Assembly: GCA_964496205.1 (NCBI GenBank) | Contig: CAZBXV010000055.1 | Location: forward strand, 1-12,559 | From: CAYLHS01 sp964496205 | GTDB lineage: Bacteria; Actinomycetota; Acidimicrobiia; Spongiisociales; UBA4744 | Direction of reading: 5' to 3' | Length of the DNA stretch: 12,559 nt | In this document: positions 6,637 through 12,559 of the stretch, one piece after another | How positions within the stretch are numbered: position 1 is the first letter of the stretch | Layout: every line of letters begins with the position of its first letter | Program-made: the position numbers and the translations under genes | Notes under the pieces: generated by a model | What the model was told of the DNA's origin: nothing | Database searches by the model: none | Seen by the model: only the letters and a program-made list of their open reading frames with translations

Positions 6637-6663
6637 GTCGCTGGTCGCTGGTCGCTGGTCGCT
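6637..6663 (+). repeat. Heptamer tandem repeat in the treS / 6712 divergent region
   Basis: The heptamer GTCGCTG is repeated head to tail: three full copies and six bases of a fourth, without mismatch. It lies about 36 bp upstream of the -10 box of the gene at 6712 and about 90 bp upstream of that of treS. It may be a binding site made of direct repeats, or a slippage-prone tract that changes promoter spacing; the sequence alone cannot decide. Confidence 0.8.
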
Positions 6664-6695
6664 ATCGTCGGTGGGACGGCCCCCTCCAGCCTGAG

Positions 6696-6705
6696 CCCCT
6701 AGGCT
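6696..6705 (+). promoter_or_regulatory. Putative leaderless promoter of the gene at 6712
   Basis: CCCCTAGGCT, with -10-like TAGGCT (6700-6705), is followed by six bases and the ATG at 6712. Sequence and spacing are identical to those in front of treS on the other strand. There is no Shine-Dalgarno site, which supports a leaderless transcript. Confidence 0.5.
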
Positions 6706-6711
6706 TGAAGC

Positions 6712-7146
6712 ATGACGTTGTTCGCTCCTGAGATCGAAGTCGCGATTCTCGCCGACGCCGTTCAGGCCGTCGCAGGCAAGCTATATGTCCTCGGTGGCGG
6801 TTGGGATACGCTTCACGCTGCCAGGTTCCCTGCACGCCATCCGAGTCTCGGGATCGGATTGCGGGTCCGAGTTCCTTGGACACAGATGGACCAGCAGTTC
6901 ACCCTGTCGGTCGACCTCGTTGACGAGGATGGGCACAGCGTCTTCGGCGACAAGTCGATCAAGCAGCCGTTCCGATCGGGGCGTCCCAAGGGTATTCCGG
7001 ACGGTCTCGACATCGGTGTCGTTCGGGCTATCACCATCAACGGCCTCGTCTTTCCAAAGGAAGGTGGCTACTCGTTCGTCGTTTCCATCGACGATGTCGA
7101 ATCTCACCGGATCTCATTCCGGGTTCGTCAAGCGGTACAGGTCTAG
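6712..7146 (+). CDS. Small conserved protein, resembles the DUF6941 family
   Basis: A 144-residue protein of unknown function, with no signal peptide, membrane segment or cofactor motif. The N-terminal ILADAVQAVAGKLYVLGGGWD (12-32) resembles, from memory, a family of small actinobacterial proteins named DUF6941; I could not check this. The rest looks like an all-beta domain: alternating hydrophobic strands such as FTLSVDLVD (63-71), VVRAITINGLVF (103-114) and YSFVVSIDD (120-128). That pattern suggests a compact beta-sandwich that might bind a ligand or partner. It is transcribed alone, divergent from treS, with a mirrored leaderless promoter, so it may share regulation with trehalose metabolism (inference). 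The ATG at 6712 is the first in frame near the -10 box. Confidence 0.75.
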   Translation: MTLFAPEIEVAILADAVQAVAGKLYVLGGGWDTLHAARFPARHPSLGIGLRVRVPWTQMDQQFTLSVDLVDEDGHSVFGDKSIKQPFRSGRPKGIPDGLDIGVVRAITINGLVFPKEGGYSFVVSIDDVESHRISFRVRQAVQV

Positions 7147-7193
7147 CTCGCTCTTCGTTCTCCACCCGGGCAGACGCCGTGCGCTGAAAAGCT

Positions 7194-7216
7194 GGTGGCC
7201 GGCACAGCCGGTGACC
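7194..7216. promoter_or_regulatory. Imperfect palindrome over the yihY promoter
   Basis: An interrupted dyad centred on 7205: inner arms CCGGC / GCCGG (7199-7203, 7207-7211) and outer arms GGT / ACC (7194-7196, 7214-7216). It covers the -35 position of the candidate yihY promoter, so it could be an operator. It could also be a hairpin ending the gene at 6712, whose stop codon is 47 bases upstream. Confidence 0.3.
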
Positions 7217-7220
7217 CTTC

Positions 7221-7226
7221 TAACCT
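7221..7226 (+). promoter_or_regulatory. Putative leaderless -10 box of the yihY-ABC operon
   Basis: TAACCT (TAnnnT) is followed by seven bases and then the GTG at 7234. The spacing fits transcription starting at the start codon. It favours 7234 over the in-frame GTG at 7195, which lies upstream of this box. Confidence 0.45.
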
Positions 7227-7233
7227 TGCACCG

Positions 7234-8055
7234 GTGAATCTCGACCACCAGCCGACCGTGCGGTTCGTGAAGCGCTTCGCCGCGTCCGAACCGAGTGTCC
7301 TGGCCGCCGCCGTGGCCTACAACACGTTTTTCGCGCTGGTCCCCATCGCAGCGGTGCTGCTGATTGTTGCGTCGCTGTTCGGGAAAGATGCCTCTTCGAC
7401 CGAGACGGCCTTGTCCGCCGTGTTGCCCCCGGACATGGCAAAGCAGATCGCGGAGATACTCAACTCGGTGGCCCAGGTGCTTCCCGATCGCAAAGGCGTC
7501 TTCATCGTCGTCGGTCTCGTGATCGCCGGGTGGTCGGCCTCGCGCGCCGTGCTGACGATGATCAAGGTGCTGCGGCAGATCGAGGAACTCGAAGAAGACC
7601 GCCCGTGGTGGAAGATCAGACTGGTCGCCATCGGGCTCACCTTCGGCGGTGGCGTGATGCTCTTCATCACGATGCTGCTGATTCCGGTTGGCGGTGTCAT
7701 CGCCGATCATCTCGAGGCGAGTACAGGAATCAACTGGATTCACACCGTGTGGACGGCGCTGCGCATTCCGATCGCCGCGCTTGGGATCCTCTCGTTCTTG
7801 TGGCTTTTCTACCGATATGGGCCACCTCGGCGGCTACCGGGGATCAGACTTGCCTCCGTGCTGAGCGCACTCGGCATCGTCGGCTCCTCCCTCGTGTTTC
7901 AGGCGTTCATCGACTGGCGTGGTGCGCCGGGAGCCACGTTCGCGGTTTTCACCCTGGCCGTGTTGCTGCTGTGGCTCTACATCATCGCCTACGTCGTCAT
8001 TTTGGCGGCGTCGGTCTCAGCGGAATTCGCCCGCAGGCGGCGCCGAACCCAGTGA
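7234..8055 (+). CDS. YihY/BrkB-family inner membrane protein
   Basis: An integral membrane protein of 273 residues belonging by pattern to the YihY/BrkB (UPF0761) family, whose molecular role is not settled. About six hydrophobic helices are visible: near 20-50, 90-110, 120-145, 160-182, 198-213 and 225-262. Family hallmarks seen are the early AAAVAYNTFFALVPIAAVLL (24-43), the YRYGPPRR loop (183-190) and the last WLYIIAYVVILAA helix (247-259). The C-terminus is a short Arg-rich cytoplasmic tail. GTG 7234 is preferred because of the -10 box seven bases upstream; GTG 7195 would add 13 residues. Its stop overlaps the next start (GTGA), so it is the first gene of an operon with two ABC exporters and may act with them in the envelope (inference). 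Confidence 0.85.
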   Translation: MNLDHQPTVRFVKRFAASEPSVLAAAVAYNTFFALVPIAAVLLIVASLFGKDASSTETALSAVLPPDMAKQIAEILNSVAQVLPDRKGVFIVVGLVIAGWSASRAVLTMIKVLRQIEELEEDRPWWKIRLVAIGLTFGGGVMLFITMLLIPVGGVIADHLEASTGINWIHTVWTALRIPIAALGILSFLWLFYRYGPPRRLPGIRLASVLSALGIVGSSLVFQAFIDWRGAPGATFAVFTLAVLLLWLYIIAYVVILAASVSAEFARRRRRTQ

Positions 8056-9809
8056 GTACGACATTGCGCGACCCGGCGGTCAAGGCAGGAATGGGCCTGC
8101 TGGGGCGGACACTCCTGCGATACAGGAAGGCATCGGCGCTGTCGATCGGAAGCGCGCTCCTCTGGATGTCGATGGTGGTTCTCGTTCCGTACCTGACCAA
8201 ACTCGTCGTGGACGACGCGATCGGCGGACAGAACTCCAAGCTGCTCGTGCCTCTCTTCTGGCTGATCGTGGCTGTCGGGCTCCTCAAAGCGCTCGGTATC
8301 GGCGGCCGCAGGTTCTTCGCCTTCAGTCTCGCCTACCGAGCCGAGACGGACCTCCGCAACCGTCTGTTCGAGCACATGCAACGTCTCCAATTCAGCTTCC
8401 ACGACATCGTTCCGACCGGAGAGTTGATGTCGAGGGCATCGTCGGACCTCCGACAAGTCCGGATGATCTTCTCGATGATGCCTCTCACCATCGCCAACAT
8501 CGCGTTGACGGTGATCGTGGTGATCGTGCTGATCGTGCTCGACCCCGTTCTGGGGGTGATCGCATCGTTGGCCGTGCCTTCACTCTTCCTGCTCGCCAAC
8601 CGCTACGCGACGACGATCCTGGGCATTTCGTGGGAGGTGCAGCAGCGACTCGCGGACCTCTCCCGTGTCGTCGAAGAAGTGGTTGCAGGCGTGCGAGTCG
8701 TGAAGTCCTACGGACAGGAGGATCGGGTTGTTGGGCGACTTTCGGACAGCGCAGACAGCATCTACGACCGAACGATGAAGATGCTCCGCCTCCGTTCGGT
8801 CTACGTGCCGATGTTCGAGCTGATTCCCGCACTCGCGACCGCCGCGGTGCTCCTGGTCGGTGGGAGTCGGGTCATTGGCGGGTCGATGACACTCGGCGAC
8901 TTCGTGGCGTTCACTCAGTACATGGCCATTCTCATGTTCCCCTTGCGTATGACCGGATGGTTCTTCGCCGAGTTGCCACGTTCCGCTGCCGCTGCCGCCA
9001 GAGTGACGGAGCTCCTCAAGACTGCGCCGGAGATTTCGTCGCCGAGCCGGCCCCTGCCGATTCCCGACGGTCCGGGGACGCTACGCCTGGAACATGTGTC
9101 GTTCGCCTATCCCGAAGGCTCGGCAGTGTTGGATGACGTCGACCTGACCATTCCCGCAGGATCGTCGATCGCGCTGGTGGGATCGACCGGATCCGGCAAG
9201 ACGACGTTTGCCTATCTCGTGCCACGTTTCTATGACCCAGATCAGGGATCGGTGTATCTGGACGGTGTCGACGTCCGCAGGTTGAAGGTCGACGATCTTC
9301 GCAACCAGGTTGCGCTCGTGTTCGAGGAACCTTTTCTGTTCTCCGCAACGATCGGCGAGAACATCTCGTTCGGGGCGCCCGATGCCTCAGATGAGCAGGT
9401 GCGGCTTGCAGCCCGCCTTTCGCAGGCGCACGACTTCATCTGTCATCTTCCCGATGGATACGACACGGTTGTCGGTGAGCGTGGCTACAGCCTCAGCGGT
9501 GGGCAGCGGCAACGGATCGCACTTGCACGGGCCATCCTTCGGGATCCAAAGATCTTGATCCTCGACGACGCCACTTCTTCGGTCGACGCGATCACCGAAC
9601 GGGAGATCAGAGATGCTCTACGGGACGTGATGCAGGACCGAACGACGATCATCATCGCGCATCGCACGACGACCTTGACGCTCGCGGACAGGGTTCTGTT
9701 CCTCGAGGAGGGCAAGGTGGTTGCTTCGGGGACGCACGAGCAGCTCCTCGCCGAGTCCGAGCGGTATCGGGAAGTACTCGCCGAAACGATGACGGAACCG
9801 TCGCCATGA
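8052..9809 (+). CDS. ABC exporter half-transporter, degenerate-site subunit
   Basis: A 585-residue half-transporter of the MsbA/MDR type: a six-helix membrane domain (about 30-310) followed by an ATPase domain (345-580). Walker A is GSTGSGKT (377-384), the signature LSGGQ (481-485) is intact, Walker B is ILILD (501-505) and the switch His is 537. Two key residues differ: the catalytic Glu after Walker B is Asp506, and the Q-loop position has Glu425 (VFEEPF). Asp in place of Glu is the hallmark of the degenerate site of heterodimeric exporters such as TM287/288. Its partner should be the next gene, which overlaps by ATGA. GTG 8052 overlaps the yihY stop; ATG 8091, with AAGG upstream, is a possible alternative start. 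Substrate unknown (drug, lipid or peptide). Confidence 0.92.
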   Translation: MSTTLRDPAVKAGMGLLGRTLLRYRKASALSIGSALLWMSMVVLVPYLTKLVVDDAIGGQNSKLLVPLFWLIVAVGLLKALGIGGRRFFAFSLAYRAETDLRNRLFEHMQRLQFSFHDIVPTGELMSRASSDLRQVRMIFSMMPLTIANIALTVIVVIVLIVLDPVLGVIASLAVPSLFLLANRYATTILGISWEVQQRLADLSRVVEEVVAGVRVVKSYGQEDRVVGRLSDSADSIYDRTMKMLRLRSVYVPMFELIPALATAAVLLVGGSRVIGGSMTLGDFVAFTQYMAILMFPLRMTGWFFAELPRSAAAAARVTELLKTAPEISSPSRPLPIPDGPGTLRLEHVSFAYPEGSAVLDDVDLTIPAGSSIALVGSTGSGKTTFAYLVPRFYDPDQGSVYLDGVDVRRLKVDDLRNQVALVFEEPFLFSATIGENISFGAPDASDEQVRLAARLSQAHDFICHLPDGYDTVVGERGYSLSGGQRQRIALARAILRDPKILILDDATSSVDAITEREIRDALRDVMQDRTTIIIAHRTTTLTLADRVLFLEEGKVVASGTHEQLLAESERYREVLAETMTEPSP

Positions 9810-11578
9810 TGTACGCGCGGTACGGCGGAGAGCACCAGATCGAGCGCCCATTTCAGCTCGTTCGCAGAGCCCTCGGGCTCGGGCGGCATCTGATCGGTGC
9901 GGCCATATGGGCGTTGGTGCTGACCGCGGTGGCAACGGTCGCTCGTGTCGCCGTACCGCTGGTGCTGAGGACAGGCATCGACAAGGGCGTGTCCGCAGGC
10001 GACATGCGTGTGATCGTCGAAGCAACGGTTGTCTACGTTTTTGTTCTGGTCATCCAGTACTTCACACAGCGGTACTCGATGTATCAGGTCGCTGCGGTCG
10101 GGGAGCGGTACTTGCGGGCGATGAGGGTTCGTGTGTTCAAACACATGATGAGCCTCGACGTCGCGTTCTTCTCGAAGTCGAAGGTTGGTGTCTTGGTGTC
10201 CAGAATGACCTCCGATGTCGAGGCGCTCACGGCGTTCGCCGATCAGGGGGCGATCTCGGTGATCACCAGTGTGTTGATGGTCACGGGCGTGACGATCGCC
10301 ATGTTCTCGATCGACACCGGTCTCGCGTGGACCGTGCTGACCCTGTTGCCGGCGCTCGTCGTGGTATCGGTCGTGTTCCGCACCTACGCCAACCGTGCGT
10401 ATGAGGCGATCAGGGAACAGATCGGGCGGGTCCTCGGAACCCTCCAGGAAGGGATCTCGGGTGTTCGTGTCGTCCAGGCGTACACCCAGGAGCGCAGGCA
10501 GAGCGTCGAGTTCGGAAGGGTGAACCAGAAGTACTTCGAGGCGAACCTCCAAGCGGCGAAGGCGATTGCGTCCTACTTCCCGTCAGTCGATTTCATCTCG
10601 ACCGTCGGAACGGCGCTCGTGTTGCTGTTCGGCGGCCGACGCGTGCTCGCAGGGGATCTGAGCTTCGGGTCGCTCGTCGCGTTCCTCCTGTACCTCAGGT
10701 ACTTCTTCGATCCGATCGTTCAGCTCTCCAACGTCTACAACCTGCTCCAAGCAGCGCTTGCCGCGCTCGGGAAGCTGTTCGGAATCCTCGACACTCGGCC
10801 GTCGCTGGAGATCCGATCGAGTGTCGACATACCCGACGGCGCCTGCGGTGAGATCGGTTTCGAACGCGTGACGTTCGGCTACGACCCCGACCTTCCTGTG
10901 CTCCACGACGTCGATCTGAAGGTGCGATGCGGAGAGCGCCTTGCCGTGGTGGGGGAGACCGGCGCCGGGAAGTCGACCATCGCCAAGCTCGCGATCCGCT
11001 TCTACGATCCGACCGCGGGACAGGTGATGCTCGACGGTGTCGATCTGCGGGACCTCTCGGAGCTGGAGTTGCGTCGATCGATCGCGATGGTTCCCCAGGA
11101 AGGATTCCTGTTCTCCGGGTCGCTGCGCGACAACCTGGCGTTCTCGAAGCCCGGGATCACCGACGAGGAGCTGTGGCGTGTATGTGAGGCGATGGGGATC
11201 TCAGCCTGGGTTCGATCCCTGCCCGAGCGGCTCGATACCGACGTGAGGGAACGCGGTAGCCGCCTGTCGTCGGGTGAGCGCCAATTGGTTGCTCTCGCCA
11301 GAGCGTTTGTTGCCGACCCTGCGGTGGTCGTGCTCGACGAGGCGACGTCCAACCTCGATCCCGAGACCGAGGGAATGGTCGAGGCCGCCCTCGATCAGTT
11401 GCTGCGCGACAGGACGGCGATCGTCATCGCCCACCGGCTGACGACCGCCGAGCGTGCCGATCGAATCATCGTGATGGACGGCGGTCGGATCGTCGAACAG
11501 GGACACCACGGGGACCTCATCGGGGCAGGGGGACGCTACTCCCATCTTGCCGGCGCGAGAGGTAACCTCACTGAGTGA
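9806..11578 (+). CDS. ABC exporter half-transporter, catalytic-site subunit
   Basis: A 590-residue half-transporter with a six-helix membrane domain (about 28-310) and an ATPase domain (348-580). Walker A is GETGAGKS (383-390), Q-loop Gln431, Walker B VVVLD (507-511) with catalytic Glu512, and switch His543. The signature is LSSGE (487-491) rather than LSGGQ. Together with the preceding subunit this gives one full ATP site (this Walker A/B with the partner's LSGGQ) and one degenerate site (the partner's Asp506 with this LSSGE), the arrangement known for heterodimeric exporters. ATG 9806 overlaps the previous stop; ATG 9809 directly after is equally possible. It ends the operon. Substrate unknown. 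Confidence 0.93.
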   Translation: MMYARYGGEHQIERPFQLVRRALGLGRHLIGAAIWALVLTAVATVARVAVPLVLRTGIDKGVSAGDMRVIVEATVVYVFVLVIQYFTQRYSMYQVAAVGERYLRAMRVRVFKHMMSLDVAFFSKSKVGVLVSRMTSDVEALTAFADQGAISVITSVLMVTGVTIAMFSIDTGLAWTVLTLLPALVVVSVVFRTYANRAYEAIREQIGRVLGTLQEGISGVRVVQAYTQERRQSVEFGRVNQKYFEANLQAAKAIASYFPSVDFISTVGTALVLLFGGRRVLAGDLSFGSLVAFLLYLRYFFDPIVQLSNVYNLLQAALAALGKLFGILDTRPSLEIRSSVDIPDGACGEIGFERVTFGYDPDLPVLHDVDLKVRCGERLAVVGETGAGKSTIAKLAIRFYDPTAGQVMLDGVDLRDLSELELRRSIAMVPQEGFLFSGSLRDNLAFSKPGITDEELWRVCEAMGISAWVRSLPERLDTDVRERGSRLSSGERQLVALARAFVADPAVVVLDEATSNLDPETEGMVEAALDQLLRDRTAIVIAHRLTTAERADRIIVMDGGRIVEQGHHGDLIGAGGRYSHLAGARGNLTE

Positions 11579-11650
11579 GATTATGGCCACAGATCGTGGC
11601 GTAACGTTCTGGGCGCATCCGTGACTTGTTCTTGCGAAGGAGTGGTACAC

Positions 11651-12172
11651 ATGAGATCGAAAGCCTTTGGAGTCGTTGCACTGGCCCTGTTGATGGTCGT
11701 GTCGTTCGCGTCACTCGCGGTTGCCGAGGAAACGACCACGGAAGCGTCTTCGCCATCCACAACGATTGCCCCTGGGAGTGAGCAGTTCGTTCTCTACGCT
11801 CCGGACGATTTCGCCACGAGCCTCGTAGATTTCGTCTTCTACTGGGGGTTCGGAGACCAGGAGACGGAGAAGTGGTGTCCACCCGAGTCCCCAGATGGGA
11901 GTACGTGCCTCGACGCGACCGGCCCCCACGGCCAGATGAACCACGGGACGTTCGTGTCAGCGTTCGTGCACTGGCTCAAGAGCGACGACGGTCAAACCTT
12001 TCTCGGCACGTACAATGGCCCCCGCGGCCAGTTCGTCAAGCAGGCAGCCAACAGCAAGATAGGCAAGCCGGACAAGACCGATGACGCGGAAAGCACCGAG
12101 TCGGAGGAAACCGACGGCACGCCCAAGGGTTGGCTGAACCCGCACAACCCCCACTACACCCCCGACTCCTGA
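11651..12172 (+). CDS. Small secreted protein of unknown function
   Basis: I do not recognise this 173-residue protein. It begins with a clear Sec signal peptide (residues 1-25, probable cleavage AVA|EE). A Ser/Thr-rich stretch (28-40), likely an extended linker, comes next. The central part (44-133) is the only domain-like region, with aromatic VLYAPDDFATSLVDFVFYWG (47-66), a Cys pair (C76, C86) that could form a disulfide, and a His/Gly motif GPHGQMNHGTFVSAFVH (91-107). The end is charged and low-complexity (DDAESTESEETDG, 143-155), then WLNPHNPHY (161-169). ATG 11651 has AGGAG eight bases upstream; the GTG at 11621 would spoil the signal peptide. It stands alone between the ABC operon and sufB, ending in a strong hairpin. 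Confidence 0.8.
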   Translation: MRSKAFGVVALALLMVVSFASLAVAEETTTEASSPSTTIAPGSEQFVLYAPDDFATSLVDFVFYWGFGDQETEKWCPPESPDGSTCLDATGPHGQMNHGTFVSAFVHWLKSDDGQTFLGTYNGPRGQFVKQAANSKIGKPDKTDDAESTESEETDGTPKGWLNPHNPHYTPDS

Positions 12173-12192
12173 TTCCATCCGCGACGGCGATG

Positions 12193-12222
12193 GCGAAGAG
12201 CGGCCCTCGGGCCGCTCTTCGC
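12193..12222 (+). terminator. Strong hairpin after the secreted-protein gene
   Basis: A near-perfect palindrome: 13-bp arms GCGAAGAGCGGCC and GGCCGCTCTTCGC around a four-base loop (12206-12209), 20 bases after the stop codon. No T-run follows, as with the hairpin at 201-228. It separates this gene from sufB, whose -35 box begins five bases further on. Confidence 0.8.
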
Positions 12223-12226
12223 GTGG

Positions 12227-12254
12227 GTGACATCAATCCCTCTACTGCTATTAT
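12227..12254 (+). promoter_or_regulatory. Promoter of sufB
   Basis: -35 GTGACA (12227-12232, five of six matches to TTGACA), a 16-bp spacer, then TGC followed by -10 TATTAT (12249-12254, five of six matches to TATAAT), so an extended -10 promoter. The transcript should start near 12261, giving a leader of about 24 bases. It is the best sigma-70-type promoter in the window. Confidence 0.7.
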
Positions 12255-12270
12255 CACTACCGACGTAGTG
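12255..12270. promoter_or_regulatory. Possible operator at the sufB transcript start
   Basis: Perfect inverted repeat CACTAC-CGAC-GTAGTG directly after the -10 box, covering the expected transcript start; bound protein would block the promoter. The suf operons of many actinobacteria and cyanobacteria are repressed by SufR, an Fe-S sensor that binds short palindromes near the promoter. That this is a SufR-type site is inference; no regulator gene is in the window. Confidence 0.45.
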
Positions 12271-12284
12271 GAAAAGGGCACGAT

Positions 12285-12559
12285 ATGGCAACACTCGACA
12301 TAGACCTCGGTTCGTACTCGCTCGGCTGGCACGACTCGGACTCGACCACGGTCTTCAAGGCGCGCAAGGGCCTCGACGAGGATGTGATCCGCGAGATGTC
12401 CGCCATGAAGGGTGAACCCGAGTGGATGCTCGAGTTCCGGCTTCGCGCCTACAAGCGGTTCCTTCGCAAGCCGGTGCCGACCTGGGGAGGCGGCGGCATC
12501 CTTCAGGAGATCGACTTCGACGACATGTACTACTACGTCAAGCCGTCCGAGGGAACCGT
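12285..12559 (+). CDS. sufB: Fe-S cluster assembly protein SufB (5' part)
   Basis: The first 91 residues of SufB, the scaffold subunit of the SufBC2D complex on which Fe-S clusters are built in the cytoplasm. The hallmarks are GLDEDVIREMSAMKGEPEWM (29-48), LEFRLRAYKRFLRKPVPTWG (49-68) and DFDDMYYYVKPSEG (77-90), all typical of the SufB N-terminus. The ATG at 12285 has GGAAAAGGG starting 15 bases upstream as ribosome binding site. The gene runs off the window, so the rest of the suf operon is expected to the right. No sufR-like gene lies directly upstream; the neighbour is an unrelated secreted protein. Confidence 0.96.
   Translation, partial: MATLDIDLGSYSLGWHDSDSTTVFKARKGLDEDVIREMSAMKGEPEWMLEFRLRAYKRFLRKPVPTWGGGGILQEIDFDDMYYYVKPSEGT

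Noticed and set aside
6637..6663. CRISPR or phage attachment site suggested by the short repeats
   Set aside because: The heptamers are adjacent, with no spacers, and there are no cas, integrase or tRNA genes nearby.
9485..10552. Minus-strand 355-residue open frame across the junction of the two ABC genes
   Set aside because: The composition is His/Asp/Arg-rich and it lies fully opposite two well-supported ABC transporter genes; no start signal.
11586..11600. Terminator of the ABC operon, GCCAC / GTGGC
   Set aside because: The stem is only five base pairs with a five-base loop and no T-run; too weak to list as a terminator.

Overview
The window looks like a piece of chromosome from a high-GC actinobacterium (Actinomycetota), possibly of the Acidimicrobiia or a related uncultured class. 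The reasons are the GC-rich codon use, MenB of the mycobacterial (aspartate) type, stand-alone trehalose synthase, actinobacterial-style ABC exporters and several starts that look leaderless (a TAnnnT -10 box 6-7 nt before ATG/GTG). Class-level placement is inference; no rRNA or other taxonomic marker is present except a partial SufB.

Layout. 1-245: no gene; a GC-rich repeat-like segment and a strong UUCG hairpin that probably ends the next gene. 246-1250 (-): a six-heme c-type cytochrome, predicted lipoprotein, with a collagen-like Gly-Pro-X linker behind the lipidated cysteine; its upstream region has a palindrome close to the mycobacterial DosR (dormancy/hypoxia) box. 1462-3241 (-): menB-menA, separated by one base. 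3276-4966 (+): menE-arfB, overlapping by ATGA and divergent from menB across about 35 bp that carry a symmetric -10 element. 4932-6533 (-): trehalose synthase, whose 3' end overlaps the arfB 3' end by 35 bp. 6712-7146 (+): a small conserved protein of unknown function, divergent from treS, with the same ten-base promoter word in mirror image. 7234-11578 (+): an operon of a YihY/BrkB-type membrane protein and two half-size ABC exporters that look like a heterodimer with one degenerate ATP site. 11651-12172 (+): a small secreted protein of unknown function. 12285-12559 (+): the start of sufB (Fe-S cluster assembly) behind a good promoter and a possible operator; it runs off the window.

How the genes fit together. 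MenE (OSB-CoA ligase), MenB (DHNA-CoA synthase) and MenA (prenyltransferase) give three steps of classical menaquinone synthesis; MenF/D/H/C, the thioesterase and MenG must lie elsewhere. The neighbouring multiheme cytochrome could take electrons from the menaquinol pool, and its DosR-like box would fit use at low oxygen, but its redox partner is not visible. The other units (ribosome rescue, trehalose, ABC export, Fe-S assembly) are housekeeping or stress functions. I see no mobile element, CRISPR array, phage gene or defence system. The most unusual items are the collagen-linked cytochrome with its putative hypoxia box, the mirrored leaderless promoters at 6540-6705, and the two unrecognised small proteins.
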